Assembly: GCA_934292955.1 (NCBI GenBank)
Contig: CAKQXZ010000006.1
Coordinates: 1-55,091, forward strand
Direction: 5' to 3'
From: an uncultured Clostridia bacterium
GTDB taxonomy: Bacteria > Bacillota_A > Clostridia > Christensenellales > Borkfalkiaceae
Length of the DNA stretch: 55,091 nt
Shown one piece after another: positions 42,982 to 51,655 of the stretch. The translations under genes and the position numbers were made by a program. Below the pieces are notes generated by a model. The model had not been told where the DNA came from and did not search any database. It saw only the letters and a program-made list of their open reading frames with translations. The number at the start of each line of letters is the position of its first letter. Within the stretch, counting starts at the first letter, position 1.

Positions 42982-42996
42982 AATAATTATCTTTCG

Positions 42997-43062
42997 CAAA
43001 ATAAAAGCCTATTTTTTGAATAGGCAAACATTTTTTGCGGCGAAAAATTCTTCCGCCGCAAA
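42997..43062 (-). terminator. Terminator of dxr-rseP plus adjacent hairpin
   Basis: GCCTATT (43007-43013) / AATAGGC (43019-43025) followed leftward by TTTTATTTT; nearer the rseP stop is a second stem TTTGCGGCG / CGCCGCAAA (43034-43062). Confidence 0.8.
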
Positions 43063-43076
43063 GTGTATTTTTTATA

Positions 43077-44618
43077 TCAGAAGCATTTTACAAGGTCTAT
43101 ACCTACGGCAAAAACAAGCAGCGCGATAAGACCTACGGCATGAATATACCCTTCTACCTTTCGGTTTATTGGTTTCTTTCTTATCCATTCGATAAGCACG
43201 AAAACCGCTCTTGCACCGTCGAGCGCGGGAATAGGCAGAACGTTGAACGCGGCAAGGCTTACGCCGATAAAGCCGGCAATCTGCAACAGATATTCAAACC
43301 CGTAAGACACATACTGCGACGTTACCGAAATAGTCGTAACGGGACCGCCGAGCGCGTCTAACCCGAGTTTACCCGTAAGCAACTGACCGAGTGCGGCAAA
43401 CGTTGACCCCGCCGTTTTGAAAGAGTTGGCAAATCCGCGCCACATACTCTTGAAAAATCCGTAATGCACGTTAAGACCGTACATTCGCATCTGCGTGGCA
43501 ACCGATTTTATGCCGAGATAACCGTCTATTAACTGATCGCTGTCCTTTACGTCCTGCGTAAAGCCGTCGAGTTTATAGGTAAGAAGAATACGTTCGGAAG
43601 TGGTCTTATCTTTCGCGCGCGAAATGTAAAAATATACGGTATCGCCGTCGCTGTATTTGCGGAGTTCTTCACGCAAATTTTCAAGCGAATAAACGCGTTT
43701 TTCAGCCATATACTTTTCTTCGTTTATAGCGTAAAGAATTTTTTCGCCCGCTTCGTTATAATAATAGCAATCGGTAAGACCGTCCGAACCTATTCCGGAC
43801 GCGTCCTTAAATTCTGGAAGTTTGGTTGCGATTCTTAAAAGAAAATCGCCCGTCATCAATTTATTTGAATCTTCGTTGGAACTTTCCGAAATACCGAATA
43901 ACGACGCTATACCCAGACTTTCAAGAACTTTCTGATTGTCTTGAAGGCTTTTCGACATAGGATCGCACGAAAGCGTAATCTTTATTGTTTTTACTTCAGC
44001 GTCGCCCGCGTTGACGTTGCCGTCGGCACGAACTCCGCCGCGAAGAATTTCCGCTTCGACCACGTCGCCCGCCTTTTTACCTTTAAGCGCGCCGATTAAA
44101 TCGGTCGCAAGATAAATGGTTTTGCCGTTCAATTTGGTTATGACGTCGCCGCTTTGCAAAGTGTATTCGTATTCGGACTGCGGATTAACCGTTTCGAACG
44201 CGTAATAACTGGGTTGACCGTACGCGCCGAACGCTATCATAAAAATGACAATCGCGGCAAGGAAGTTCATTGTTGCACCGGCAAGAAGAACAAGAATTCT
44301 TTGCCATGGCTTTTTATTATTGAACGCCCCCGGGTCGCTTTCGCCGTTTATGTCTTCGTCTTCGCCTTCAAACGAGCAGAACCCGCCGAGCGGAAGAATA
44401 CGAATTGAAAACAGTTCGCCGTTTTTCATCTGCTTTTTGAAGATTGCGGGACCCATTCCGATTGCGAATTCGTTTATTTTGAACCCGAAAATCTTACCCA
44501 TAGCGTAATGCCCGGCTTCGTGAATGGTTATCATAAACAACAGAATGAGTATCGCTACGACAACCGAACCTATAGTACGCCACGGCAGCGCGCCGAGATT
44601 GTATAATACAAAATTCAT
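43077..44618 (-). CDS. rseP: RIP metalloprotease RseP (site-2 protease)
   Basis: 513 residues. HEAGH (33-37) and NVLPIPALDGARAV near the C-terminus form the intramembrane zinc site; ILPLGGFCSFEGEDE follows helix 1 as usual. A PDZ domain is recognisable (LQSGDVITKLNGKTI), but the periplasmic-side region is larger than normal, with ~150 extra residues (~205-385) giving 513 against ~420-450. The enzyme cleaves membrane-bound anti-sigma factors and signal-peptide remnants. Its AAGGAG site lies in the last dxr codons, and the genes overlap by ATGA. Confidence 0.95.
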   Translation of the reverse strand: MNFVLYNLGALPWRTIGSVVVAILILLFMITIHEAGHYAMGKIFGFKINEFAIGMGPAIFKKQMKNGELFSIRILPLGGFCSFEGEDEDINGESDPGAFNNKKPWQRILVLLAGATMNFLAAIVIFMIAFGAYGQPSYYAFETVNPQSEYEYTLQSGDVITKLNGKTIYLATDLIGALKGKKAGDVVEAEILRGGVRADGNVNAGDAEVKTIKITLSCDPMSKSLQDNQKVLESLGIASLFGISESSNEDSNKLMTGDFLLRIATKLPEFKDASGIGSDGLTDCYYYNEAGEKILYAINEEKYMAEKRVYSLENLREELRKYSDGDTVYFYISRAKDKTTSERILLTYKLDGFTQDVKDSDQLIDGYLGIKSVATQMRMYGLNVHYGFFKSMWRGFANSFKTAGSTFAALGQLLTGKLGLDALGGPVTTISVTSQYVSYGFEYLLQIAGFIGVSLAAFNVLPIPALDGARAVFVLIEWIRKKPINRKVEGYIHAVGLIALLVFAVGIDLVKCF

Positions 44619-45757
44619 TTTTTCTCCTTTAATCGTCTGTAAACGGCTTGCCTTGCCGCTCCGTCCGTAAACGCCAGCGATTCCACCGTTACTTCGGTTT
44701 GTTTTACTGTGTCGGCTGCGTATAAAAGATAATCATCGATTTCCGTATACGATATAATGCCGTTCAAAAATAATTTCACCGCTTCTTCATTCGCGCCGCT
44801 TACCGCGCACGGATAAACTCCGCCCAGTTTTGCAGCCTGCAACGCTATGTTAAAGCACGGGTATCTTTTTTCGTCAACCGCGGAAAATGTAAGCGGTTGT
44901 TTAGTAAGGTCAAGCGGCTCTACCCCTGATTTTATTCTTTCGGGATATGTAAGCGCAAGTTGTATAGGAATATCCATTGATGGCACCGAAAGTTGGGCTA
45001 TAAGCGCGTTATCGGCATATTCAACCATAGAATGCACAATGCTTTGCGGGTGAATAAGCACGTCTATTTTATCAAGCGGAGCATTAAACAACCACTTCGC
45101 TTCGATTACTTCAAGCCCCTTATTAAACATCGTCGCGCAGTCTATAGTAATCTTTGCCCCCATCTTCCAGTTGGGGTGTTTCAGAGCAAGTTCGGGCGTT
45201 ACCGAAGATAAATTTTCAATCGGCACGTCTCTTAACGCACCGCCGGACGCAGTCAGAATTATCTTCTTGAACTGTCGTTCTTTTTCAAAAGCTAAGCACT
45301 GCCAGATTGCCGAATGCTCGCTGTCTACAGGGATAATTTCTACGTTTTTGCTTTTTGCAAGCGGCATAACGAGTTCACCGCCCGCAACCAACGCTTCTTT
45401 ATTGGCAAGCGCGACCGTTTTACCCATATTAACCGCTTCGAGTACGGCTTGCAGTCCGCAAAAACCGACGACCGCAACAAACACTATATCGGCTTCTGAA
45501 AGCACGCAATGCAAAAGCGCACGTTCGCCCGTGTAAAGCGTAGTTTCTTTAGGTAAAACAGATATTTCGCCGATATTTACGGGATCGGTAAGCCCCGCAG
45601 CTATCGGTTTATATTTTATTATCTGCTCCGAAAGTAATTTTGCGTTGGAGTTTGCAGCAAGCGAAACTATCGAATATTTATCGGGATATCTGTCGACAAC
45701 GCCAAGCACCTGACGACCGATCGACCCGGTACTGCCGAGTAAAGCGATTTTCTTCAT
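44615..45757 (-). CDS. dxr: 1-deoxy-D-xylulose 5-phosphate reductoisomerase
   Basis: 380-residue NADPH enzyme, second step of the MEP isoprenoid pathway. Visible are the nucleotide-binding LLGSTGSIGRQ (~6-16), ALANKEALVAGG, the metal/substrate motif PVDSEHSAIWQCL, and LTASGGALRD. Follows the cdsA unit after a terminator-like hairpin. The order cdsA-dxr-rseP is common in bacteria. The codons of the conserved DNALIAQL stretch match the dispersed repeat at 19 of 20 bases (44997-45016). Confidence 0.98.
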   Translation of the reverse strand: MKKIALLGSTGSIGRQVLGVVDRYPDKYSIVSLAANSNAKLLSEQIIKYKPIAAGLTDPVNIGEISVLPKETTLYTGERALLHCVLSEADIVFVAVVGFCGLQAVLEAVNMGKTVALANKEALVAGGELVMPLAKSKNVEIIPVDSEHSAIWQCLAFEKERQFKKIILTASGGALRDVPIENLSSVTPELALKHPNWKMGAKITIDCATMFNKGLEVIEAKWLFNAPLDKIDVLIHPQSIVHSMVEYADNALIAQLSVPSMDIPIQLALTYPERIKSGVEPLDLTKQPLTFSAVDEKRYPCFNIALQAAKLGGVYPCAVSGANEEAVKLFLNGIISYTEIDDYLLYAADTVKQTEVTVESLAFTDGAARQAVYRRLKEKK

Positions 45758-45805
45758 TTATCGGTTCCTTAAAATCATTCCTGATAATTCCTAATATATG
45801 CAAAA

Positions 45806-45840
45806 AAAGCCGTTTTTAGGAATTGTTCCGCAACGGCTTT
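45806..45840 (-). terminator. Terminator-like hairpin between cdsA and dxr
   Basis: AAAGCCGTT/AACGGCTTT, nine-bp stem with a 17-base loop, followed leftward by a seven-T run. It could partly separate pyrH-frr-uppS-cdsA from dxr-rseP. Confidence 0.8.
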
Positions 45841-45858
45841 AATATTTAAGCTAAACTA

Positions 45859-46677
45859 TTAAAACAGTGCGGTAACGAAATATATAAACACGGACGCAAA
45901 AATCAGACCGTCTATACGGTCAAGCATTCCGCCATGCCCCGGGAATATTTTACCCGAATCTTTAATACCCACACTTCTTTTTATAAAACTTTCTACAAGA
46001 TCGCCGACTTCCGTAAGTACCGAAGCGATAAGACCGACCAGCCCGAAATACACATACGGATTGGTTTTTAAGTGATAAACAAACTGATCTTTCATTATAG
46101 CGTAAACTATAATACTGCCCGCAATACCACCGATTAAACCGCCTATAGCCCCGCTTATCGTTTTATTGGGGCTGATATCCGGGCAAAGTTTTTTACCTTT
46201 GAAAGTACGCCCTACAAGATAAGCGAACACGTCCGCGCACGGCGAAATAATAAAGGTAAGCACCAGCGCGAAAAACGAAATATCGCCCAGCGCGTTCATA
46301 AGCGTTAACGGAATTAAAAGCACCGCGGGGTAGAAAAGCGAAAAAATCGAATAAGCAATGCTTTCGAAATTCATTATTCCGCCCGAGAATATCGGGGCAA
46401 TCATCAGAACGCACGCAAACACGAGATAGGTTATAACCATGCCTTTTGCGCCGAAGAAATAATTAAGCGCGTTTGCGGCAACTACCGAAGTTACGCACGC
46501 GACTTTCTGAAAAAGCGTAGTTTTTTCGCCGAGCGCAACATTGATTTCGTAACTTGCAACGACGGTTATTCCGAAAATCATAATAAGGAACAGTCTGTAA
46601 TCGACAAGTTGCCTTAATAAGAAAAATCCGACGGCAATAAGAGTGATAACCGCACCCGTAATTGTTCTTTTCAGCAT
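45859..46677 (-). CDS. cdsA: Phosphatidate cytidylyltransferase
   Basis: 272-residue polytopic enzyme making CDP-diacylglycerol from phosphatidate and CTP, the precursor used upstream of cardiolipin synthase. The family signature is complete: SFIKRSVGIKDSGKIFPGHG then GMLDRID in the last membrane region. Start and uppS stop overlap by one base (TAATG), so it is coupled to uppS. Confidence 0.97.
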   Translation of the reverse strand: MLKRTITGAVITLIAVGFFLLRQLVDYRLFLIMIFGITVVASYEINVALGEKTTLFQKVACVTSVVAANALNYFFGAKGMVITYLVFACVLMIAPIFSGGIMNFESIAYSIFSLFYPAVLLIPLTLMNALGDISFFALVLTFIISPCADVFAYLVGRTFKGKKLCPDISPNKTISGAIGGLIGGIAGSIIVYAIMKDQFVYHLKTNPYVYFGLVGLIASVLTEVGDLVESFIKRSVGIKDSGKIFPGHGGMLDRIDGLIFASVFIYFVTALF

Positions 46678-47366
46678 TAGTTTTTACCGAATCGGCGAGT
46701 TCTTTCCGCAAAACCCGCAAGAGCGCGCTCGGCTTCGGCTTCGTTAAAGTCAGGCCATAAGACGGGCGTAAAATATAACTCGGCATAAGCCGATTGCCAT
46801 AACAAAAAGTTACTCAGCCGATACTCTCCGCCCGTCCTTATTATATAATCGAGCGGCGGAAAATCAGCCGTATATAAATATTTTTCGATAGTTTCGGGCG
46901 TTGCCGCATCTATTCCGCTCAAACACATTGCGTTAAACGCGTGGCAGATTTCCTGCCGACCACCGTATGCAACGCAGATATTCAGAATCTTATCGGTAAA
47001 TGCGGAAGATTTTTTAACTTCCTTTTTGATAGTTTTACGCAAATCTTCCGATAAACAGTCCATATCGCCCGACACAATCAGTTTTACGCGGTTTTTTACG
47101 GCGTAATTTCCGTATTTTTTAAGTCCGCTTTTAAGAAGGGACATAAGTTCGTCCACTTCGCTTTTTTCCCTTGAAAAATTCTCGGTTGAAAAAGCGTAAA
47201 GCGAAATGACTTTTACCCCTTTTTGAAACATATAGCCGACGACGTTTTCGATATTTTTAGCTCCCGCCCTATGCCCGTAGGCGCGCGATTTACCGCGAGC
47301 GGTAGCCCATCTGCCGTTGCCGTCCATAATTATTCCGACGTGTACGGGAATTTTACGATCGTCCAT
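46677..47366 (-). CDS. uppS: Isoprenyl (undecaprenyl) diphosphate synthase
   Basis: 229-residue cis-prenyltransferase making the lipid carrier for peptidoglycan. Conserved motifs: IIMDGNGRWA (~13-22, catalytic Asp), GHRAGAKN, YAFSTENFSR and RTGGEYRLSNFLLWQ near the C-terminus. One-base overlaps with frr upstream and cdsA downstream show tight coupling. It uses IPP from the ispE/dxr pathway. Confidence 0.98.
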   Translation of the reverse strand: MDDRKIPVHVGIIMDGNGRWATARGKSRAYGHRAGAKNIENVVGYMFQKGVKVISLYAFSTENFSREKSEVDELMSLLKSGLKKYGNYAVKNRVKLIVSGDMDCLSEDLRKTIKKEVKKSSAFTDKILNICVAYGGRQEICHAFNAMCLSGIDAATPETIEKYLYTADFPPLDYIIRTGGEYRLSNFLLWQSAYAELYFTPVLWPDFNEAEAERALAGFAERTRRFGKN

Positions 47367-47941
47367 TAAACAATCATTACGTCCTTTTCTTTTTCGGCGG
47401 CAGCCTTATCCATTTTTTCTATGGTAGAACTTACCGATTCTTCGACGGTCTTTGAAAAACTATCGAATTCGTCTTCGGTGATTTCTTTGTTTGTTTTCAT
47501 TTTCTTGAAAGTGTCGAGCGTGTCGCGACGGATATTTCTTGCCGCAACCTTAGCGTCTTCGCACATTTTCTTGATCTGTTTAACCAGTTCTTTTCTGCGC
47601 TCTTCGGTAAGCGCGGGGAAAACAAGCCTTATAACCGTACCGTCGTTGGTGGGTGTAAGACCGATATTAGCCTGTAAAATAGCCTTTTCGACTACTTTAA
47701 GCATAGATTTATCCCACGGAGCGACGACTAAACAAGTACCGTCTACAACCGAAAGGTTGCCCACCTGATTAACAGGCGTAGGCGTACCGTAATAATCTAC
47801 CGAAACTTTATCGAGTACACGGGGATTTGCCCTGCCGACTCTTACCTGAACGAGATCGTCTTTGAAAACATTAAGCGTTTTTTCGAGTTTTTCTTCGTTC
47901 TCCATAAGTATTGTTTCAACTCTTTCCATATCTGCTGCCAT
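47366..47941 (-). CDS. frr: Ribosome recycling factor
   Basis: 191 residues, slightly longer than the usual 185. Typical elements are LVQVRVGRANPRVLDKVSVDYYG near residues 30-52, the GTVIRLVFPALTEERRKEL hinge and a long C-terminal helix; it splits post-termination ribosomes with EF-G. GGGAGAG precedes the ATG. It follows pyrH by 20 bases in the standard pyrH-frr order. Confidence 0.98.
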   Translation of the reverse strand: MAADMERVETILMENEEKLEKTLNVFKDDLVQVRVGRANPRVLDKVSVDYYGTPTPVNQVGNLSVVDGTCLVVAPWDKSMLKVVEKAILQANIGLTPTNDGTVIRLVFPALTEERRKELVKQIKKMCEDAKVAARNIRRDTLDTFKKMKTNKEITEDEFDSFSKTVEESVSSTIEKMDKAAAEKEKDVMIV

Positions 47942-47961
47942 AATAATTCTCTCCCTTTTGG

Positions 47962-48669
47962 TTATTTTATAAGCGTACCCGCTTTAAGATCGCCCGAAAG
48001 CGCGTTTTCTATCGTTTTTTCGCCGTCTAACGCAAAAGCGTAAACGGGAATATTGTTTTCTTTACACAACACAACCGCAGACGTATCCATCGCTTTAAGA
48101 TTTAAGCGAACGAATTCCATATAATCTATGCAGTCAAACTTCTTTGCGTTCGGATTGGTATTGGGGTCGCTGTCGTAAATTCCGTCGACATTCTTTGCAA
48201 GAAGCAATATATCCGCGCCGATTTCAGCCGCTCGCAGAGCAGCCGTGGTATCGGTTGAAAAGAACGGACACCCCGTTCCGCCGCCGAAAACGACAACCGT
48301 TCCGTTTTTCAACAACTCGTCGGCTTTGCGTTTATTGAACGGCTCGGCAATATGTTCTATGGTAAAAGCGGTCTGCACGCAGGATTTAACGCCGAACTTT
48401 TCGATACTTTCGCAAAGACACATAGCATTCATAACGGTAGCCAGCATTCCCATATAATCGGAAGTCGTTCTGTCTATCGGTAAAGATTCGCGCCCGCGCC
48501 AAAAATTTCCGCCGCCTACGACGACCGCAATTTCGGCACCCGATTTGGCGGCTTCGGCTATTTGTTTTGCCACGCGCGAAAGAGTTTCCGCGTCGTACCC
48601 CCTGCTTTTATCTGCCGCAAGGGCTTCGCCGCTGATTTTTAGTAACACTCTTTTATATCTGATTCCCAT
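47962..48669 (-). CDS. pyrH: UMP kinase
   Basis: 235-residue hexameric amino-acid-kinase-fold enzyme phosphorylating UMP. KISGEAL (N-terminal), VVGGGNFWRG, the DYMGMLATVMNA helix and VVFGGGTGCPFFSTDTTAA are all visible. The start is ATG 48669 behind GAGG; the ORF's upstream ATG at 48696 overlaps the -10 hexamer and cannot be in the mRNA. First gene of pyrH-frr-uppS-cdsA. Confidence 0.98.
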   Translation of the reverse strand: MGIRYKRVLLKISGEALAADKSRGYDAETLSRVAKQIAEAAKSGAEIAVVVGGGNFWRGRESLPIDRTTSDYMGMLATVMNAMCLCESIEKFGVKSCVQTAFTIEHIAEPFNKRKADELLKNGTVVVFGGGTGCPFFSTDTTAALRAAEIGADILLLAKNVDGIYDSDPNTNPNAKKFDCIDYMEFVRLNLKAMDTSAVVLCKENNIPVYAFALDGEKTIENALSGDLKAGTLIK

Positions 48670-48694
48670 ACGAGTTGCCTCATTCGTTTTTACC

Positions 48695-48723
48695 ATTATA
48701 CTATATAATCGACTTTTTGTCTA
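48695..48723 (-). promoter_or_regulatory. SigA-type promoter of pyrH-frr-uppS-cdsA
   Basis: Read leftward: TAGACA (48718-48723), 17-base spacer, TATAAT (48695-48700). The 5' UTR is only ~20 bases and fixes the pyrH start. Confidence 0.85.
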
Positions 48724-48844
48724 TTTTTAATCGCAAAAAATCCGCCGAAATATAAGTAATTTACAGATATAACGGTTATCCTGCGACTAATTACCGATAA
48801 AACTATATTTATATTCATCGTATAACGCCATGATATCACGGCAT

Positions 48845-48873
48845 GAAAAAAAACGAAGTATTGCGCTTCGTTT
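48845..48873 (-). terminator. Terminator of the rpmH-khpB operon
   Basis: AAACGAAG / CTTCGTTT stem, seven-base loop, followed leftward by TTTTT, 18 bases after the khpB stop. Confidence 0.88.
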
Positions 48874-48890
48874 TTCATCTGTAAACATTA

Positions 48891-49781
48891 TCAGTCTTTT
48901 TTGCTGTTGCCGATAAACGTTCCGAAAGAAGTAATATTTCCTTTTTCCTTGGGTTTACCGTAAATAGTCATGCCGCTGCCGCGTCTGTCGTCACGTCTGC
49001 CGCCGCGATATCCGCCGCGACGATCGTCTCTTCCGTCTCTGCCGCCACGAGTTTTTCCGCCGCGGTATCCGCCGCCGAACGATCTTTCACCGCGACGATT
49101 ATCTCGATAATTATCGCGTCTGCCGCCGTTGTTTCTTGCAGCCATAATAGGTCTGTCGTCACGCAGGTCGTTAGGTACGATAACGATATAACGGTTAGGT
49201 TCTTTACCTTCCGATTCGGTCTTGACCTCGGTGTTTTCGGAAAGAGCGGTATGAATAATACGTCTTTCAAACGGATTCATCGGTTCAAGCTGAATCTTTC
49301 TGCCCGTTCTTACCGCTTTGTTTGCGAGTTTTTCGGCAAGTTCGTTAAGAGTGCCTTCGCGTTTTTCGCGATAGTCTTCGCAGTCTACCACAACGCGCTT
49401 GTAATCTTCTCTTCCGATATTGGCTACAGCGCCCGCAAGACACTGCAACGCGTCGAGCAGTTCGCCCCTGTAACCGATAAGAAACTGAGTGTTGGACGAA
49501 ATAAGATTGATGCAGATCTTATCGTCGTCGCGAGTGATTTCCGTTGTAACGGGAACTTTGATCATTTCGAAAACGTCTTCAAGAAACTTAACCGCGCGCC
49601 CGGAGTCTGTAAGTTTTTTTCTTACTTCAACCTTTGCGGGAACGGCTTTTTTGAACAGTCCGCCCTTCTGGGGTTCTTCAAGCACTTCGTATTCTACTTC
49701 TTCGGTGCTTACGCCGAGTTGTTCTGCCCCCGATTGTACGGCTTCTTCTATAGTCTTGCCGTATACTTCGATTTTTTCCAT
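48891..49781 (-). CDS. khpB: RNA-binding protein KhpB (Jag) with RG-rich tail
   Basis: 296 residues. Jag-N domain (~1-50, ending in the GLFKKAVPAKVEV motif), KH domain (~70-140, with QFLIGYRGELLDALQ as the GXXG loop region), R3H domain (~145-205, RRIIHTALSENTEVKTES and PNRYIVI). Unusually a ~60-residue disordered tail rich in Arg, Gly and Asp (RGG/RDD repeats) follows before a short conserved end. KhpB with KhpA regulates cell elongation RNAs in cocci. Start is the second ATG, ten bases after AAGGAG; the first ATG is only one base from it. Confidence 0.95.
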   Translation of the reverse strand: MEKIEVYGKTIEEAVQSGAEQLGVSTEEVEYEVLEEPQKGGLFKKAVPAKVEVRKKLTDSGRAVKFLEDVFEMIKVPVTTEITRDDDKICINLISSNTQFLIGYRGELLDALQCLAGAVANIGREDYKRVVVDCEDYREKREGTLNELAEKLANKAVRTGRKIQLEPMNPFERRIIHTALSENTEVKTESEGKEPNRYIVIVPNDLRDDRPIMAARNNGGRRDNYRDNRRGERSFGGGYRGGKTRGGRDGRDDRRGGYRGGRRDDRRGSGMTIYGKPKEKGNITSFGTFIGNSKKD

Positions 49782-49859
49782 ATATATCATGCTCCTTAAT
49801 GCGCCCGCGGGCGCAACTTGATCGATATCGATAAAGCACTGCCTTGTTATCGGCTGTCT

Positions 49860-51350
49860 TTATTTATTCTTGTTCTTTTTACTCTTTTTATCTTCTTCAA
49901 TCTCGTTGATTCTGCCGGTACGTTTAAGTTCGAGATCGTGCGCTTCTTTAGCCGCCTGACGTTCGAAACCTTTTTCGACGCAGAAATTGATGAGCAACGT
50001 CGAAAGCAGACCGAACAGCGAACTTACTACCATGTAGATAGAGAACGAAGCCGTGTACATGAACGAGAAGAAACCGAACATAAGCGGCATCATCCACGTC
50101 ATCATCTTCTGAGTCATAGCGGAAGTTCCGTTTTCGCCTTCTACCGTAGACAGTTCAACCTGAGATTTATTCATCTTATTCATGACTATCTGCGAAACAA
50201 GCATGGTCGCGATGGAAAGTATTACGAGAATAAGATATCCGTTAGGTTCTTTCTTTTCTTTTTCGAGTCCGCCGGTAAGTTCGAGATACTGATCGGGTGT
50301 AACAGTTGTAATTCTGTTGCTTTCGCCGCCGCACTGCGCTTTGCACGAAGCGATACAACCCGAACTCGTAACGAAATTGTATTTTTCGAAACTATCTTTT
50401 ATTGGATGTTCCCACGGAAGATCCTGCGACCAGATATTTTTAACCCACAGGAACGAAAGATCGTGTGTGCGGTATTCTTCAGCGGCAGCGTCGCGCCCCG
50501 CTTTTTTTATGGTGTTTTTAACAAAGTTTTCACCGCTTACGTTAACGACTTCGGTACAAAGTAGTTGAGCAAGCTCGCTCGGTGTTTTGTCTGTTTCACC
50601 GAAAGAATAAACGCCGTTTTCTTCAACTATCAGGTTAGTTCCGACGTATTTCGAAAGCAAACCGTCTTCTTTGATTTCGTCGTATATTTTTTTAAGATTA
50701 TCGCTTGTGATCGTATTGTAAGTAAAAACCGTATTGGTCTTATTTTCGCTGTCTACTATATCGAATCCGAAATTCTTAACTTCTTCGTTACGTTCGGCAA
50801 AATACACAAGATCGAGATACTTTGTTTTTGTGCCGTTTTCGTCTTCGGTTTCGATGATATATTGAGTATTATTATCTTCGTCGAAATTTTCTAACGCTTG
50901 CTCGTAAGCGACGCTCATATCGCAGAAAACGCCGAAGTTGGCGTAGTTGGAATATGTTGAAAACTGACCTATAACGACTATAAAGAAAATAAGGTTTATA
51001 AGGGTCGGCAGGCACGCGGCAAACGGGCTGTAACCGTTTTCCTTGTATAAATCCTGCATTTTTTTCTGATATAACTGACTGTTGTTTGCGTACTGACGTT
51101 GAAGTTTTTCAAGTTCCGGGCGCATTTTTTCCATTCGGACCGAATTTTTCTTGGTCGAAACGCGCGAAAAAATATCGAGCGGTAAAGAAATCAGTTTAAG
51201 AATAAGCGTAAATACTATAATTCCTACGCCTATACTTCCGCACCCTTCTATCAGCGCTTTGATTATGTTTCCAAGCCAGTCAAGGCGGACTTGATTTTGT
51301 ATTTGACCGATGGTCGATATCGCCACCGTAAGGATATTAGAAAAAGACAT
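49860..51350 (-). CDS. yidC: Membrane protein insertase YidC/Oxa1 with large extracellular insertion
   Basis: 496 residues against ~250-290 in Gram-positive YidC. Helix 1 (~33-58), a cytoplasmic hairpin (~65-110), helix 2 (~112-130), then an extra ~155 residues (~140-295) before the usual DLSFLWVKNIW segment; a second insert has SGCIASCKAQC, then helices at ~370-390, ~415-435 and ~437-460, and a Lys-rich tail that can touch the ribosome. No lipoprotein signal is seen. It sits in the classical rnpA-yidD-yidC-khpB order. Confidence 0.95.
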   Translation of the reverse strand: MSFSNILTVAISTIGQIQNQVRLDWLGNIIKALIEGCGSIGVGIIVFTLILKLISLPLDIFSRVSTKKNSVRMEKMRPELEKLQRQYANNSQLYQKKMQDLYKENGYSPFAACLPTLINLIFFIVVIGQFSTYSNYANFGVFCDMSVAYEQALENFDEDNNTQYIIETEDENGTKTKYLDLVYFAERNEEVKNFGFDIVDSENKTNTVFTYNTITSDNLKKIYDEIKEDGLLSKYVGTNLIVEENGVYSFGETDKTPSELAQLLCTEVVNVSGENFVKNTIKKAGRDAAAEEYRTHDLSFLWVKNIWSQDLPWEHPIKDSFEKYNFVTSSGCIASCKAQCGGESNRITTVTPDQYLELTGGLEKEKKEPNGYLILVILSIATMLVSQIVMNKMNKSQVELSTVEGENGTSAMTQKMMTWMMPLMFGFFSFMYTASFSIYMVVSSLFGLLSTLLINFCVEKGFERQAAKEAHDLELKRTGRINEIEEDKKSKKNKNK

Positions 51351-51400
51351 TTTTCTCCTGAATAAAATCCTGCGGTTGTTAAGTCTGTATGCATACTACC

Positions 51401-51646
51401 CTAATACAACCATTTTTTTACCTGCGGATCGTCGGGCGGGTCGTAACCGCCGGGATTAAGCGAGTTACAACGCAAAATACGCGTAATAATTAAAGTAAAG
51501 GCTTTGAAAAAGGAGTATTTTTCCAATGCTTCCATAGCATACACACTGCAGGTAGGCGTAAAAATACATCCGCTATTCAAGCCTTTCGACAGATATTTTT
51601 TATATAGTTTCAATATAAAAATCAAAAAACGATTTATCGGCGACAT
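51401..51646 (-). CDS. yidD: Membrane protein insertion efficiency factor YidD
   Basis: 81 residues with the family pattern: N-terminal amphipathic FLIFILKLYKKYLS, then CIFTPTCSVYAMEAL with paired cysteines, RILRCNSLNPGGYDPP and terminal W. It helps YidC insert proteins. It lies nine bases after rnpA and 50 before yidC. Confidence 0.97.
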   Translation of the reverse strand: MSPINRFLIFILKLYKKYLSKGLNSGCIFTPTCSVYAMEALEKYSFFKAFTLIITRILRCNSLNPGGYDPPDDPQVKKWLY

Positions 51647-51655
51647 AATAATACT

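Noticed and set aside
48695..48725. Dispersed repeat at AATCGACTTTTTG near pyrH
   Set aside because: It shares only AATCGACTT with the consensus and is explained by the pyrH promoter.
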